Below are positions 11,991 to 21,471 of a stretch of 64,000 nt of DNA, piece after piece; the first letter of the stretch is position 1; every line of letters starts with the position of its first letter. The translations under genes were made by a program, and so were the position numbers. This stretch comes from Paracoccus sp. (in: a-proteobacteria) (GTDB lineage Bacteria > Pseudomonadota > Alphaproteobacteria > Rhodobacterales > Rhodobacteraceae), in assembly GCF_030604785.1 (NCBI RefSeq), contig NZ_JAUVVF010000008.1:1-64000 (forward strand), given 5' to 3'. The notes under the pieces are model-generated. The model did not search any database. It was not told the DNA's origin and worked only from the letters and a program-made list of their open reading frames with translations.

Positions 11991-13064
11991 CTACTCCGCA
12001 GCGATCCCGGTCGCGGCCGGGTAGTCGACATAGCCCCGCGGCCCGCCGACATAGAAGGTCGAGGGGTCCTGGGCGTTCAGCGGCAGGTCGCGGCGCAGGC
12101 GCTCGACCAGATCGGGATTGGCGATGAAGTCGCGCCCGAAGCTGACCGCATCGGCCCGATCCTCGGCCAGAAGGCTCTGCGCGACCTCGCGCGTCAGACC
12201 CTCATTCGCGATGACCGGTCCGCCGAAGGCCGCGCGGATCGCGGGCAGCAGGCTGTCGGGGCGGGGATGTTCGCGCAGGAACAGGAAGGCCAGCTGCCGG
12301 GCGCGCATCTCGGCGGCGACATGGGTGAACAGGGCATGCGGATCGCTGTCGCCCATGTCATGGCTGTCGCCGCGCGGCGACAGGTGCAGCCCGACGCGGT
12401 CCGCCGACCAGGCGCCGATCACCGCATCCGCGATCTCGCACAGAAAGCGCGCGCGGTTCTCGACGCTGCCGCCATAGCGGTCGGTGCGGCGGTTGCTGTG
12501 ATCCTGCAGGAACTGGTCTATCAGATAGCCGTTCGCGCCGTGGATCTCGACCCCGTCGAACCCGGCATGGCGGGCGCGGCGGGTGGCATCGGCATAGGCC
12601 TCGACGATGCCGGCGATCTCGTCTGTCTCAAGCGCGCGAGGCGTCACATAGGGCCGCTTGGGGCGCAACAGGCTGACATGTCCCGCAGGCGCGATGGCCG
12701 AAGGCGCGACCGGCAGGGCGCCGCCCAGAAGCTGGGGATCCGAGATGCGCCCGACATGCCACAGCTGCAGAAAGATCAGCCCGCCGCGTTCATGAACCGC
12801 ACGCGTGACCTGCGACCAGCCCTCGACCTGGGCATCCGACCAGATGCCCGGCGTGGCCTCGTAGCCGACGCCCATCGGGGTGACGCTGGTGGCTTCGGAC
12901 AGGATCAGCCCGGCCCCGGCACGCTGCGCGTAGTATTCGGCCATCAGCGCGTTGGGCAGGCGAGCCTCGCCCGCGCGCGAACGGGTCAGCGGCGCCATGA
13001 CGATGCGGTTTCGCAGCGTGACGGCGCCCATGGTCACCGGATCAAAGAGGGTCGGCATCGGCAT
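11991..13064 (-). CDS. NADH:flavin oxidoreductase, old yellow enzyme family
   Basis: 357 residues, the usual length of NemA-like alkene reductases. An FMN TIM barrel is indicated by PTLFDPVTMGAVTLRNRIVMAPLTRSRA at the start, LQLWHVGRIS near 100, the catalytic-site EIHGANGYLIDQFL near 177 and NRRTDRYGGSVENRARF. It reduces activated C=C bonds or nitro groups with NAD(P)H. The cofactor fit is clear; the physiological substrate is not. It stands alone, diverging from the antiporter. Confidence 0.92.
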   Translation of the reverse strand: MPMPTLFDPVTMGAVTLRNRIVMAPLTRSRAGEARLPNALMAEYYAQRAGAGLILSEATSVTPMGVGYEATPGIWSDAQVEGWSQVTRAVHERGGLIFLQLWHVGRISDPQLLGGALPVAPSAIAPAGHVSLLRPKRPYVTPRALETDEIAGIVEAYADATRRARHAGFDGVEIHGANGYLIDQFLQDHSNRRTDRYGGSVENRARFLCEIADAVIGAWSADRVGLHLSPRGDSHDMGDSDPHALFTHVAAEMRARQLAFLFLREHPRPDSLLPAIRAAFGGPVIANEGLTREVAQSLLAEDRADAVSFGRDFIANPDLVERLRRDLPLNAQDPSTFYVGGPRGYVDYPAATGIAAE

Positions 13065-13203
13065 CCTTTCGACTTGTCGGGCGGACAGGCGCCCGCGGCT
13101 TCAACTGTTGCCGGATGCCGGCGGTTTCAAGGGGCGGAAAAGTCGCCTTAACTTTACCGCGGCCCTTGTTCCCGCGCCGCGCTTCTGGCGTTATCGAGCC
13201 ATC

Positions 13204-15771
13204 ATGGATCTTGTTCTCCTGACCACAATCACGGCGCTTCTGTTTCTGCTGATCGCGGCGGCCGAGCCGGTCGCGGACCGCCTGTCGCTGCCCTTCAGCG
13301 CGATCCTTGCGCTTTTGGGCATGCTGATCGGGGGCGGCGCGATCTTTCTGCTGAGCACCGATTACACGAATGTCTTCAATCCGATCGCGGAAACCATCCT
13401 GGCGCTGCCGATCCGGTCGAACGTCTTTCTTTACGTGTTCCTGCCCACCCTGATCTTTCAGGCCACGCTGGAGATGAATGTCCGGCGGATGCTGGACGAC
13501 TGGGTGCCGATCCTGACGCTGGCCGTGGTCGCGGTGGTCGTGGCCACGCTGACCATCGGCTATTCGCTGGCCTGGGTCAGCGGTCTGCCGCTGATGGTCT
13601 GCCTGCTGGTCGGCGCGATCGTCTCGACCACGGACCCCTCGGCGGTGGTCAGCATCTTCCGGTCGATCTCGGCGCCGCGCAGGCTGGCGCGCATCATCGA
13701 GGGCGAGAGCCTGCTGAACGACGCCGCAGCCATTGCGCTGTTCGGGCTGTTCATGGGCTTCGTGATGCTGGGCGTGCCGAATCCCAGCCTGTCCGAGGCG
13801 ATGGCGCAATTCCCCGAACTGATCCTGGGCGGGGCCTTCGCGGGCTGGCTGATCGCGCGGGTGGCGCTGGCCCTGATGACGCTGTTCCAGAGATTCGAGA
13901 TGGCGCAGATCTCGGTCTCGGTCGCGGTGCCCTATCTGGCCTATATCGGGGCCGAGCGGCTTCTGGGCGCCTCCGGCGTGATCGCGGTCGTGGCGGCGGC
14001 GCTGACCTTGAACCTGATGGGGCCGGGACGGCTGGCGCCTGCCTTCTGGGTGAACCTGCGCGAGGTCTGGCGGTTGCTGGCCCACTGGGCGGGGGCGCTG
14101 ATCTTCATCCTGGCCGCGCTCTTGATCCCGCGCCTGCTGGGCGATCTGCGGGCGGGCGATCTGGCACTGGTTGGGGTGGTGATCCTGGCGGCCTTTGCCG
14201 CGCGGGCGATGATCCTGTGGGGGCTTCTGCCGCTGCTGGGCGCGCTGCGTCTGTCGCCCCGGATCGAGCGTCCTTACCGCGTGGCGATCATGTGGGGCGG
14301 CCTGCGCGGGGCGGTCACGCTGGCACTGGCGCTGGCGGTGACCGAAAGCCTGCGCGTCCCGGTCGAGACCAAGCGTCTTGTCGGCATCTTGGCCACGGGC
14401 TTCACGCTCTTCACGCTGCTGGTGCAGGGCACGACGCTGCGTTGGGTGATCAGCCTTCTGGGTCTGGACCGGCTGTCGCCGCTGGACCGGGCGCTGTCCA
14501 ATCAGGTCGTCGCCGTCGCGCTGCAGACCGTGCGCGAAGAGGTCGCCACCACGACCGAGAAATACGATCTGCCGCGCGAGACGGTGCGGTCCGAGGCCAA
14601 GCGCTTTGCCGCCCGGCTGGATCAGGCCGTCGAACGCGCCGAGGCCGAACACAATGCCGAGATCCTGGACCGTGACCGCATCACGCTTGGCCTGATCGCG
14701 CTGGCGGGCCATGAACGCGAGGCGATCCTGCAACGCGTGCGCGAGCGGGCGATCTCGGCCCGGCTGTCGGAACAGGCGCTCTTCGACGCCGACCGCGTGA
14801 TCGAGGGCGCGCGCCAGGGTGGCCGCACCGGCTATCAGCGCGCGGCGCGCGGCTCGCTGAGCTATGGCCCCGCGTTCCGGCTGGCGGCCTTTCTGCGCAA
14901 CCGGCTGGGCATTTCCGGCCCGCTGGCCCGCATGACCGCCGACCGGTTCGAGATCCTGCTGGCCAAGCGGCTGATCCTGCGCGACCTGCACGGCTTCATC
15001 GACCGCCGCATCCGCCGTATCCATGGCCGCCGCGTGGCCGAATTGCTGCACGAATTGCTGAACCGCCGGATCGAGGCCGTGGATACCGCGCTGGACGGTC
15101 TGCGGCTGCAATATCCCGGCTATGCCGAGGAACTGGAGCGCCGCTTCATCCGCCGCACCGCCCTGCGGCTGGAGGAACGCGAATACAATGCCATGCGCGA
15201 GGACGGGCTGATCGGCGCCGAGGTCCATACCGAGCTGATCGCCGACATCATGCGCCGCCGCGCCCAGACCGAGATGCGGCCGCCGCTTGACCTGGCGCTG
15301 CGCAAGGACGAGCTGGCGCGCGTCTTTCCGCTGTTCTCGGACCTGGACGATGGCGAGCTGAAGCGTCTCAGCCGCCAGTTGCGGACGCGCTATGTCAATG
15401 CGGGCCAGATCATCACCCGCAAGGACACGCCCGCGCGCAGCGTCTTCTTCGTGGCTTCGGGCGCCGTCGAACAAGAGGTCGCGGGCCAGACCACCCGGCT
15501 GGGCCGCGGCGAGATGTTCGGCCAGATGGGCGTCCTGACCGGCCGCATCCGCCGGGCCGAGGTGCGCGCCATCACGCCCTCGACCCTGCTGATCCTCGAG
15601 GAGACGGGCTTCCGGCGCCTGCTGAAACGCTCGCCCGCGCTCAGGCGTGCGGTGCGCGACAGCGTGGTGGGCAAGTCCTCGGCCGGCGAGGTGCTGCGCC
15701 TGCCGGAATTCCGCCTCGACGAGGCCGCGGCGGCGCCCGAGCCGCTTGGCGAGGCCGGCGCCAGCCGCTAG
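13204..15771 (+). CDS. NhaP-type Na+/H+ (CPA1) antiporter with C-terminal cyclic-nucleotide-binding domain
   Basis: 855 residues. About the first 420 form a CPA1 antiporter: many hydrophobic helices, VGAIVSTTDPSAVVSIF near 135 and EGESLLNDAAAIALFGLFMGF near 165 (the ND motif). A long charged region follows, then a cNMP-binding fold from about residue 705 to 835 (FPLFSDLDDGELKRLSRQL, GEMFGQMGVLTGRIRRAEV). The start MDLVLLTTITALLFLL at 13204 is chosen because upstream residues are basic and unlike a membrane start. The fusion suggests transport gated by cAMP or a related nucleotide. Confidence 0.9.
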   Translation: MDLVLLTTITALLFLLIAAAEPVADRLSLPFSAILALLGMLIGGGAIFLLSTDYTNVFNPIAETILALPIRSNVFLYVFLPTLIFQATLEMNVRRMLDDWVPILTLAVVAVVVATLTIGYSLAWVSGLPLMVCLLVGAIVSTTDPSAVVSIFRSISAPRRLARIIEGESLLNDAAAIALFGLFMGFVMLGVPNPSLSEAMAQFPELILGGAFAGWLIARVALALMTLFQRFEMAQISVSVAVPYLAYIGAERLLGASGVIAVVAAALTLNLMGPGRLAPAFWVNLREVWRLLAHWAGALIFILAALLIPRLLGDLRAGDLALVGVVILAAFAARAMILWGLLPLLGALRLSPRIERPYRVAIMWGGLRGAVTLALALAVTESLRVPVETKRLVGILATGFTLFTLLVQGTTLRWVISLLGLDRLSPLDRALSNQVVAVALQTVREEVATTTEKYDLPRETVRSEAKRFAARLDQAVERAEAEHNAEILDRDRITLGLIALAGHEREAILQRVRERAISARLSEQALFDADRVIEGARQGGRTGYQRAARGSLSYGPAFRLAAFLRNRLGISGPLARMTADRFEILLAKRLILRDLHGFIDRRIRRIHGRRVAELLHELLNRRIEAVDTALDGLRLQYPGYAEELERRFIRRTALRLEEREYNAMREDGLIGAEVHTELIADIMRRRAQTEMRPPLDLALRKDELARVFPLFSDLDDGELKRLSRQLRTRYVNAGQIITRKDTPARSVFFVASGAVEQEVAGQTTRLGRGEMFGQMGVLTGRIRRAEVRAITPSTLLILEETGFRRLLKRSPALRRAVRDSVVGKSSAGEVLRLPEFRLDEAAAAPEPLGEAGASR

Positions 15772-15804
15772 ACAGGCGGTCCAGACCAGACAGAAGGGTT
15801 CCTC

Positions 15805-18117
15805 ATGGACGCAGCCGCCCAGACCGCCGCCCGCATCGCCCGCCAGATCGCGACCGAGATCGGCGCCAGCCCCTCGCAGGTCACGGCGGCGGCCGATCTT
15901 CTGGACGGGGGCGCGACCGTCCCCTTTGTCGCGCGCTACCGCAAGGAAGCGACGGGCGGGCTGGACGACACGCAGCTGCGCACCCTGTCCGATCGCCTGA
16001 CCTATCTGCGCGAGATGGAGGCGCGGCGCGCCGCGATCCTCGGTTCGATCCGCGAGCAGGGCAAGCTGACCGACGATTTGGCCCGCAAGATCGCCGTTGC
16101 CGACACCAAGGCCGCGCTGGAAGACATCTACCTGCCCTTCAAGCCCAAGCGCCGCACCAAGGCGATGATCGCCCGCGAGAACGGGCTGGAACCGCTTCTG
16201 CGCGCGATCCAGACCGACCCCGCCGCCAATCCCGAGGCCCTTGCGCCCGCCTATGTGCAGGGCGCGGTCGAGACGCCCAAGGCTGCCCTTGACGGTGCGC
16301 GCGACATCCTGGTCGAGGAATTGTCCGAGAATGCCGATCTCTTGGGCCGTCTGCGCGACTTCATGCGGCGCGAGGCGGTGATCTCGGCCCGCGTCGTTGC
16401 GGGCAAGGAGGAAAGCGGCGCCAAGTTCAGCGATTATTTCGATCATCGCGAGGCTTGGGCCACCATCCCCGGCCACCGCGCGCTGGCGATCCTGCGCGCC
16501 GCCAAGGAAGATGTCGTGACCATCGAGATCGCCCCCGATCCCGAGACCGGCGCCGCGCGCGCCGAGGGGATCGTGGCGCAGGCCCTTGGCCCTGTCGGGC
16601 ACGGGACAGGCGGGGATTGGCTTCGCGCGGCGGCGGGCTGGGCCTGGCGCGTCAAGCTGTCGAACGGCATGTATATCGACCTTCTGACCGAATTGCGCCA
16701 GCGCGCCCATGCCGAGGCGATCCAGGTCTTCGCCCGCAACCTGCGCGACCTGCTGCTGGCCGCGCCGGCCGGGCCGCGCCCGACGCTCGGCCTCGATCCC
16801 GGCATCCGGACGGGCTGCAAGATCGCCGTGGTGGACGCGACCGGCAAGCTGGTCGATACGGCGACGATCTATCCCTTCCAGCCCAAGAACGACCTGCGCG
16901 GGGCCGAGGCCACGCTGCTGGCGCTGATCGCGAAACACGGGGTCGAGTTGGTCGCCATCGGCAACGGCACAGCCAGCCGCGAAAGCGAACGGCTGGTGGC
17001 CGAAGTGCTGAAGCGCCTGCCCAAGGGCATCAAGGCGCCCACGCGGGTGGTGGTCTCCGAGGCCGGGGCCTCGGTCTATTCGGCATCCGAACTGGCGGCG
17101 CGGGAATTCCCCGGTCTGGATGTCAGCCTGCGCGGCGCGGTCAGCATCGCGCGGCGTTTGCAAGACCCGCTGGCGGAACTGGTCAAGGTGCCGCCGCAGA
17201 GCATCGGCGTGGGCCAGTATCAGCACGACGTGGACCAGCGCCAGCTTGCGAAATCGCTGGAAGCCGTGGTCGAGGATGCGGTGAACGCGGTGGGCGTGGA
17301 CTTGAACACTGCCTCGGCGCCGCTTCTGGCGCATGTGGCGGGGCTGGGGCCGTCGCTGGCGCAGGCCATCGTCGCGCATCGCGATGCCTCGGGCGCGTTC
17401 CGGTCGCGCGCGGCGCTGAAAAAGGTCGCGGGACTGGGACCCAAGGCTTTCCAGCAATGCGCGGGCTTCCTGCGCATCCGCGATGGGGACGAGCCGCTGG
17501 ACGCCTCGGCCGTTCACCCCGAAGCCTATGGCGTGGCGCGCAGGATCGTCTCGGCCTGCGGGCGTGATCTGCGGGCGGTGATGGGCGACGCGGCGGCGCT
17601 GAAGCGGCTGAACGCGGCCGATTTCGTGACCGAGGAATTCGGCCTGCCCACCGTGCGCGACATTCTGGCCGAACTGGAAAAGCCCGGCCGCGATCCGCGC
17701 CCCGGTTTTGTCACCGCCAGCTTCGCCGAGGGAGTCGAGGACATCAAGGATCTGCGCCCCGGCATGTCGCTCGAGGGCACCGTGACCAATGTGGCGGCCT
17801 TCGGCGCCTTCGTGGATATCGGGGTCCATCAGGACGGGCTGGTCCATGTCAGCCAGCTGGCAGACCGTTTCGTCAAGGACCCGCACGAGGTCGTCAAGGC
17901 CGGCGACGTGGTCCGCGTCCGTGTGACCGAGGTGGACGTGGCGCGCAAGCGCATCGGCCTGACCATGCGCAAGGACGGCGCCGAGCCCGCCCCCAAGGGG
18001 CCGCGCGGCGACCGGCAGGATCGCGGCGCAAAGCCGCGCCAGATGCAGGCCGGACCCTCGGGCGCTTCGCAGGGCGCGTTCGGCGCGGCCCTGGCCGACG
18101 CGTTCCGCAAACGGTGA
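15805..18117 (+). CDS. tex: Tex-family S1 RNA-binding transcription accessory protein
   Basis: 770 residues, the full Tex length. In order: the N-terminal helical Tex region, a YqgF/RNase-H-like domain (LGLDPGIRTGCKIAVVD near 330), helix-hairpin-helix motifs (VGVDLNTASAPLLAHVAGLG and a second copy near 500-560), and an S1 domain at about 650-725 (LRPGMSLEGTVTNVAAFGAF). A basic tail follows. Tex binds nucleic acids and is linked to transcription and stress tolerance. Its TGA is followed 11 bases later by the next start. Confidence 0.95.
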   Translation: MDAAAQTAARIARQIATEIGASPSQVTAAADLLDGGATVPFVARYRKEATGGLDDTQLRTLSDRLTYLREMEARRAAILGSIREQGKLTDDLARKIAVADTKAALEDIYLPFKPKRRTKAMIARENGLEPLLRAIQTDPAANPEALAPAYVQGAVETPKAALDGARDILVEELSENADLLGRLRDFMRREAVISARVVAGKEESGAKFSDYFDHREAWATIPGHRALAILRAAKEDVVTIEIAPDPETGAARAEGIVAQALGPVGHGTGGDWLRAAAGWAWRVKLSNGMYIDLLTELRQRAHAEAIQVFARNLRDLLLAAPAGPRPTLGLDPGIRTGCKIAVVDATGKLVDTATIYPFQPKNDLRGAEATLLALIAKHGVELVAIGNGTASRESERLVAEVLKRLPKGIKAPTRVVVSEAGASVYSASELAAREFPGLDVSLRGAVSIARRLQDPLAELVKVPPQSIGVGQYQHDVDQRQLAKSLEAVVEDAVNAVGVDLNTASAPLLAHVAGLGPSLAQAIVAHRDASGAFRSRAALKKVAGLGPKAFQQCAGFLRIRDGDEPLDASAVHPEAYGVARRIVSACGRDLRAVMGDAAALKRLNAADFVTEEFGLPTVRDILAELEKPGRDPRPGFVTASFAEGVEDIKDLRPGMSLEGTVTNVAAFGAFVDIGVHQDGLVHVSQLADRFVKDPHEVVKAGDVVRVRVTEVDVARKRIGLTMRKDGAEPAPKGPRGDRQDRGAKPRQMQAGPSGASQGAFGAALADAFRKR

Positions 18118-18128
18118 TGGAGAGGACC

Positions 18129-19370
18129 ATGCAGGCAGGCGATCCGGACTTTCAGGGGACATGGCTCGACGACCCCGCGCACCGGGCGTTTCTGGTGGCG
18201 GATGCGCGCCGGGCTCTGGATTTCTTCGATGCCAGCCCCCGGGCTGGCGGCGGCTTTCATCTGCTGGACTGGCAGGGCAGGCCGCGCCCGACTGCCTTGC
18301 AGGAATTGCACACGACAACGCGGCTGGTGCATTCCTATGCGCTGGCGCATGCCGCGGGTCGGCCCGACCGGGCCGGGATCGTGGATCAGGGGATGGATTA
18401 CCTCTGGCGGCGTCACCGCGATGCGGATCACGGCGGCTATCTTTGGGGGCTTGAGGGCGACGGGATCGCCGATGGCACCAAGCTGGCCTATGGGCAGGTC
18501 TTTGTCCTGCTGGCGGCCTCCAGCGCGAAACTGGCAGGGCATCCCGATGCCGACCGCCTGCTGGCCGATGTGACCGAGGTGCTTGAGCGTCACTATTGGG
18601 ACGAGGCGGCGGGTCTTTTCCGCGACGAATTCACCCGCGACTGGCAGCCCTTTTCGACCTATCGCGGCATGAACGCCAACATGCACGGCGTCGAGGCGCT
18701 GCTGGCCGCCCATGAGGCCACCGGCGAGGTGCTGCATCTGGACCGCGCGGGCCGGATCCTGCGCTTCTTCATCGACGGGCAGGCGCGCGCGCATGGCTGG
18801 CGCATCCCCGAACATTACGATCAGGACTGGCGTGTCGATGCGGCCTATGCGGGCAACCCGGTCTTTCGTCCCGCAGGCACCACGCCCGGCCACAGCGTCG
18901 AGATGGCGCGGCTGCTGCTGCAATGGTGGGATCTGGCGGGCCGCCCCGACGACGGCAGCCCGGCCATGGCGCGGGCGCTGACCGAAACCGCGCTGGCGAG
19001 CGGCTGGAACCACGCCGAGGGTGGGCTGGTCTATACGCTGTCGCTTCAGACGGGCGCGGTGGACAACCCGGCGCGCTACTGGTGGCCCGTGACCGAGGCG
19101 ATCGGCGCGCTGGCCACGCTGATCAAGCTGGACCCGCTGCCGGGCGACGAGGTCTGGTATCGCCGCCTGTGGGATTTCGCGGCCAGCCATCTGGTCGATC
19201 ACGAACGTGGCGGCTGGTGGCACGAACTGGGCCAGGGCAACCGCCCGACCCAGACGCAGTTTCCGGGAAAGCCCGATCTTTATCACGCGCTTCAGGCCGA
19301 TCTGTTCCCGCTGGTGCCGGACCTGTCGCGCGTCGCGGCCGGGCTGGCGCGGGGTCGTGTGCTGGCGTGA
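18129..19370 (+). CDS. AGE-family sugar epimerase/isomerase
   Basis: 413 residues. An (alpha/alpha)6 barrel of the N-acylglucosamine 2-epimerase family is suggested by the repeated aromatic and His motifs: QELHTTTRLVHSYALAHA near 60, YRGMNANMHGVEALLAAHE near 178, PGHSVEMARLLLQWW near 256 and GGWWHELGQGNRPTQTQFPGKPDLYHALQA near 360. The last resembles the mannose/sulfoquinovose isomerase (YihS-like) branch more than true GlcNAc epimerases. The start at 18129 has GGAGAGG upstream. It probably shares a transcript with tex. Confidence 0.85.
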   Translation: MQAGDPDFQGTWLDDPAHRAFLVADARRALDFFDASPRAGGGFHLLDWQGRPRPTALQELHTTTRLVHSYALAHAAGRPDRAGIVDQGMDYLWRRHRDADHGGYLWGLEGDGIADGTKLAYGQVFVLLAASSAKLAGHPDADRLLADVTEVLERHYWDEAAGLFRDEFTRDWQPFSTYRGMNANMHGVEALLAAHEATGEVLHLDRAGRILRFFIDGQARAHGWRIPEHYDQDWRVDAAYAGNPVFRPAGTTPGHSVEMARLLLQWWDLAGRPDDGSPAMARALTETALASGWNHAEGGLVYTLSLQTGAVDNPARYWWPVTEAIGALATLIKLDPLPGDEVWYRRLWDFAASHLVDHERGGWWHELGQGNRPTQTQFPGKPDLYHALQADLFPLVPDLSRVAAGLARGRVLA

Positions 19371-19467
19371 GATGACGTGATGTCGTGCGGCTTGACCGGC
19401 GGCGCCGATCCTGTCAAGCCTGCGCATCGCCCTGTCGTCACTCATCCTGAACCGGACGGTGTATTCC

Positions 19468-20607
19468 ATGTCCAATGACGCGCCTGTCCCGCCTCTTGCC
19501 GTCACGCCGCCGGACCCTGCAACGCGGGCGGCGCGGATGATGGCGGGGGTCGAAAGCGGCCTTGCCCTGTCGATCCTCGACAACAGTCCGGACTGCATCA
19601 AGCTGATCGAACTGGACGGCACGCTCGGCTACATGAACCCCAACGGCCTGTGTGCGATGGAGATCGACGATTTCGCGCAGGTGGCCGACCGCCCCTGGCC
19701 GGATCTCTGGCCGCCCGAACATCGCCAGACGCTGACCGCCGCGATCCGCGACGCATCCCAGGGCCGGATCAGCCGGTTCGAGGCCTTCTGCCCGACCGCG
19801 CGCGGCACGCCGCGCTGGTGGCAGGTGACGGTCTCGCCCGTCCGCAACGCGCGCGGCGTGGTCGAGCGTATCCTGTCGATCTCGCGCGATGTGACCGAGA
19901 ATGTCGAGGCGCGCCGCCAGCTTGAGGAACAGGCCCGGCATCTGGCCGACGAGGTCGCCCAGAAGGACGCGGCGCTGGCCCAGCAGAAGATCCTGCTGGG
20001 CGAGATCGACCACCGTGTGAAGAACAGCTTTGCCGCCGTCATCGCGCTGCTGCGGATGCAGGCGCGCGGCCATCGGGGCGACTTGGCCGGCACGGCGTTG
20101 GACGATGCGGCGAACCGCATCTCGACCCTGGCGCGCGTGCACGAACAGCTGCATCTGGACCCCGGATCGCGGCTGATCCAGCTTTGCGACTATCTGGGGC
20201 AGCTTGCGCGCGACATCTGCGGCGCGCTTGGCGCGGGTGTGGCGCTTGCGCCCATGCCGCAGGTCCGGGTCGCGCCCGCGGATGCGGCGGCGATCGGGCA
20301 GATCCTGGCGGAATTGCTTGGCAATGCCGTTCGCCATGGCAGCGCAAGCGGGCGGCCGCCGCAGATCCGTGTCGCGCTGACCGAAACCGACGATCACGGT
20401 CTGCTGCTGGTGGTCGAGGATGACGGGCCGGGCCTGCCCATGGGGTTCGACCCCGAGACGGGGACCGGGCTCGGGATGCAGATCTGCTCGATCTATGCCC
20501 GCCAGCTTGGCGGCGGTATCAGCGCGGGCGCCTCGGCCGAGGGCGGCGCGCGGTTCGAGCTGCGGCTGCGTCTGGCCGAGGTCTCGGGCGAGGCCGCGCC
20601 GGAGTGA
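19468..20607 (+). CDS. PAS-containing sensor histidine kinase (HisKA_2/HWE-like)
   Basis: 379 residues, no membrane segments. A PAS domain (about residues 25-145, LALSILDNSPDCIKLIELDG) leads through a coiled coil to the phospho-acceptor box GEIDHRVKNSFAAVIALLRMQAR with His at about 182, then an ATPase domain with ELLGNAVRHG (N box) and VVEDDGPGLPMGF (G1). This is the HisKA_2/HWE class common in alphaproteobacteria. No response regulator is next to it, so its partner is elsewhere. The stimulus is presumably cytosolic and unknown. Confidence 0.9.
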   Translation: MSNDAPVPPLAVTPPDPATRAARMMAGVESGLALSILDNSPDCIKLIELDGTLGYMNPNGLCAMEIDDFAQVADRPWPDLWPPEHRQTLTAAIRDASQGRISRFEAFCPTARGTPRWWQVTVSPVRNARGVVERILSISRDVTENVEARRQLEEQARHLADEVAQKDAALAQQKILLGEIDHRVKNSFAAVIALLRMQARGHRGDLAGTALDDAANRISTLARVHEQLHLDPGSRLIQLCDYLGQLARDICGALGAGVALAPMPQVRVAPADAAAIGQILAELLGNAVRHGSASGRPPQIRVALTETDDHGLLLVVEDDGPGLPMGFDPETGTGLGMQICSIYARQLGGGISAGASAEGGARFELRLRLAEVSGEAAPE

Positions 20608-20691
20608 TCACGCCCGGCCCTTCCGGGCCACGGGAACGAACCGCGCGGTCGCGGCATTCATGGCCTTTGGGCAAGTGACGGGAGCGGTTTC

Positions 20692-21471
20692 ATGCGGATG
20701 ACGATCGAGGTCGATCTGGACTACCATCTGGCCGCGCCCGGCGCCGCGATCCTGTCCGTCGAGGCGGCCGAGATCGAGGGCCAGCAGGTGCTGGCCTCGG
20801 ATCTGCGGCTTGATCCGGGCCTTGCGCCGCGCCGGCTGTCCGGCGACGAGGGGATCGGCCGCAAGATCGCGATGCATGTGCCCGAACGGCTGACCTGCCG
20901 CTATCGTGCCGATCTCAGAATCGTGCGGCCGGTGCCCGACCTGCCGCGTCTTGCGGGCGTGCCGGTCGAGGACCTGCCGGCCGAGGCGCTGCGGGCGCTG
21001 ATGCCCTCGCGCTATTGCGACCCGATCCGGTTTCTCGCCTATGTGGGCGCGCGGTTCGACGAGCTGTCGGGTGGGCCTCTGGTCGCGTCGCTGGCCGAAT
21101 GGGTGCAGGGCGCGCTGGCCTATGTGCCGGGCGCCAGCAGCGCCGACACGACCGCCACCGACACTTTCGTGCAGCGCCAGGGCGTCTGCCGCGATTACGC
21201 GCATCTGCTGATCGCGCTGTGCCGGGCGGGGCAGGTGCCCGCGCGCATCGCCAGCGTCTATTCCCATTCGGTCGAACCGCAGGACTTCCACGCCGTGGTC
21301 CAGGTCTATCTGGACGGTGCGTGGCATCTGGTCGATCCGACCGGGATGGCCAGCGCCGACCAGATGGCGCTGGTGGCGGTGGGGCGCGATGCGGTGGATG
21401 TGGCCTTCCTGACGACGATCACGCCCGCCACGATGAACGGGCAGAGCGTGCAGGTCAGCCAGATCCTCTAG
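20692..21471 (+). CDS. Transglutaminase-like family protein
   Basis: 259 residues. The catalytic triad is visible: Cys about 166 (VCRDYAHLLIALCRAG), His about 200 (QDFHAVVQVYLDGAWH) and Asp about 215 (LVDPTG). An N-terminal beta-rich domain precedes it, as in bacterial transglutaminase-like cysteine proteases. It is cytosolic by sequence; substrate unknown. Its stop TAG sits in CTAG and overlaps the stop of the convergent cobD gene. Confidence 0.87.
   Translation: MRMTIEVDLDYHLAAPGAAILSVEAAEIEGQQVLASDLRLDPGLAPRRLSGDEGIGRKIAMHVPERLTCRYRADLRIVRPVPDLPRLAGVPVEDLPAEALRALMPSRYCDPIRFLAYVGARFDELSGGPLVASLAEWVQGALAYVPGASSADTTATDTFVQRQGVCRDYAHLLIALCRAGQVPARIASVYSHSVEPQDFHAVVQVYLDGAWHLVDPTGMASADQMALVAVGRDAVDVAFLTTITPATMNGQSVQVSQIL

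Noticed and set aside
13042..18318. A 1758-residue open frame on the minus strand, and other very long antisense frames (such as 40129-42933 and 2895-4139)
   Set aside because: They are shadows of well-recognised genes on the other strand, caused by high GC at third positions. The translations are rich in Arg, Gln, His and Ala and match no family.
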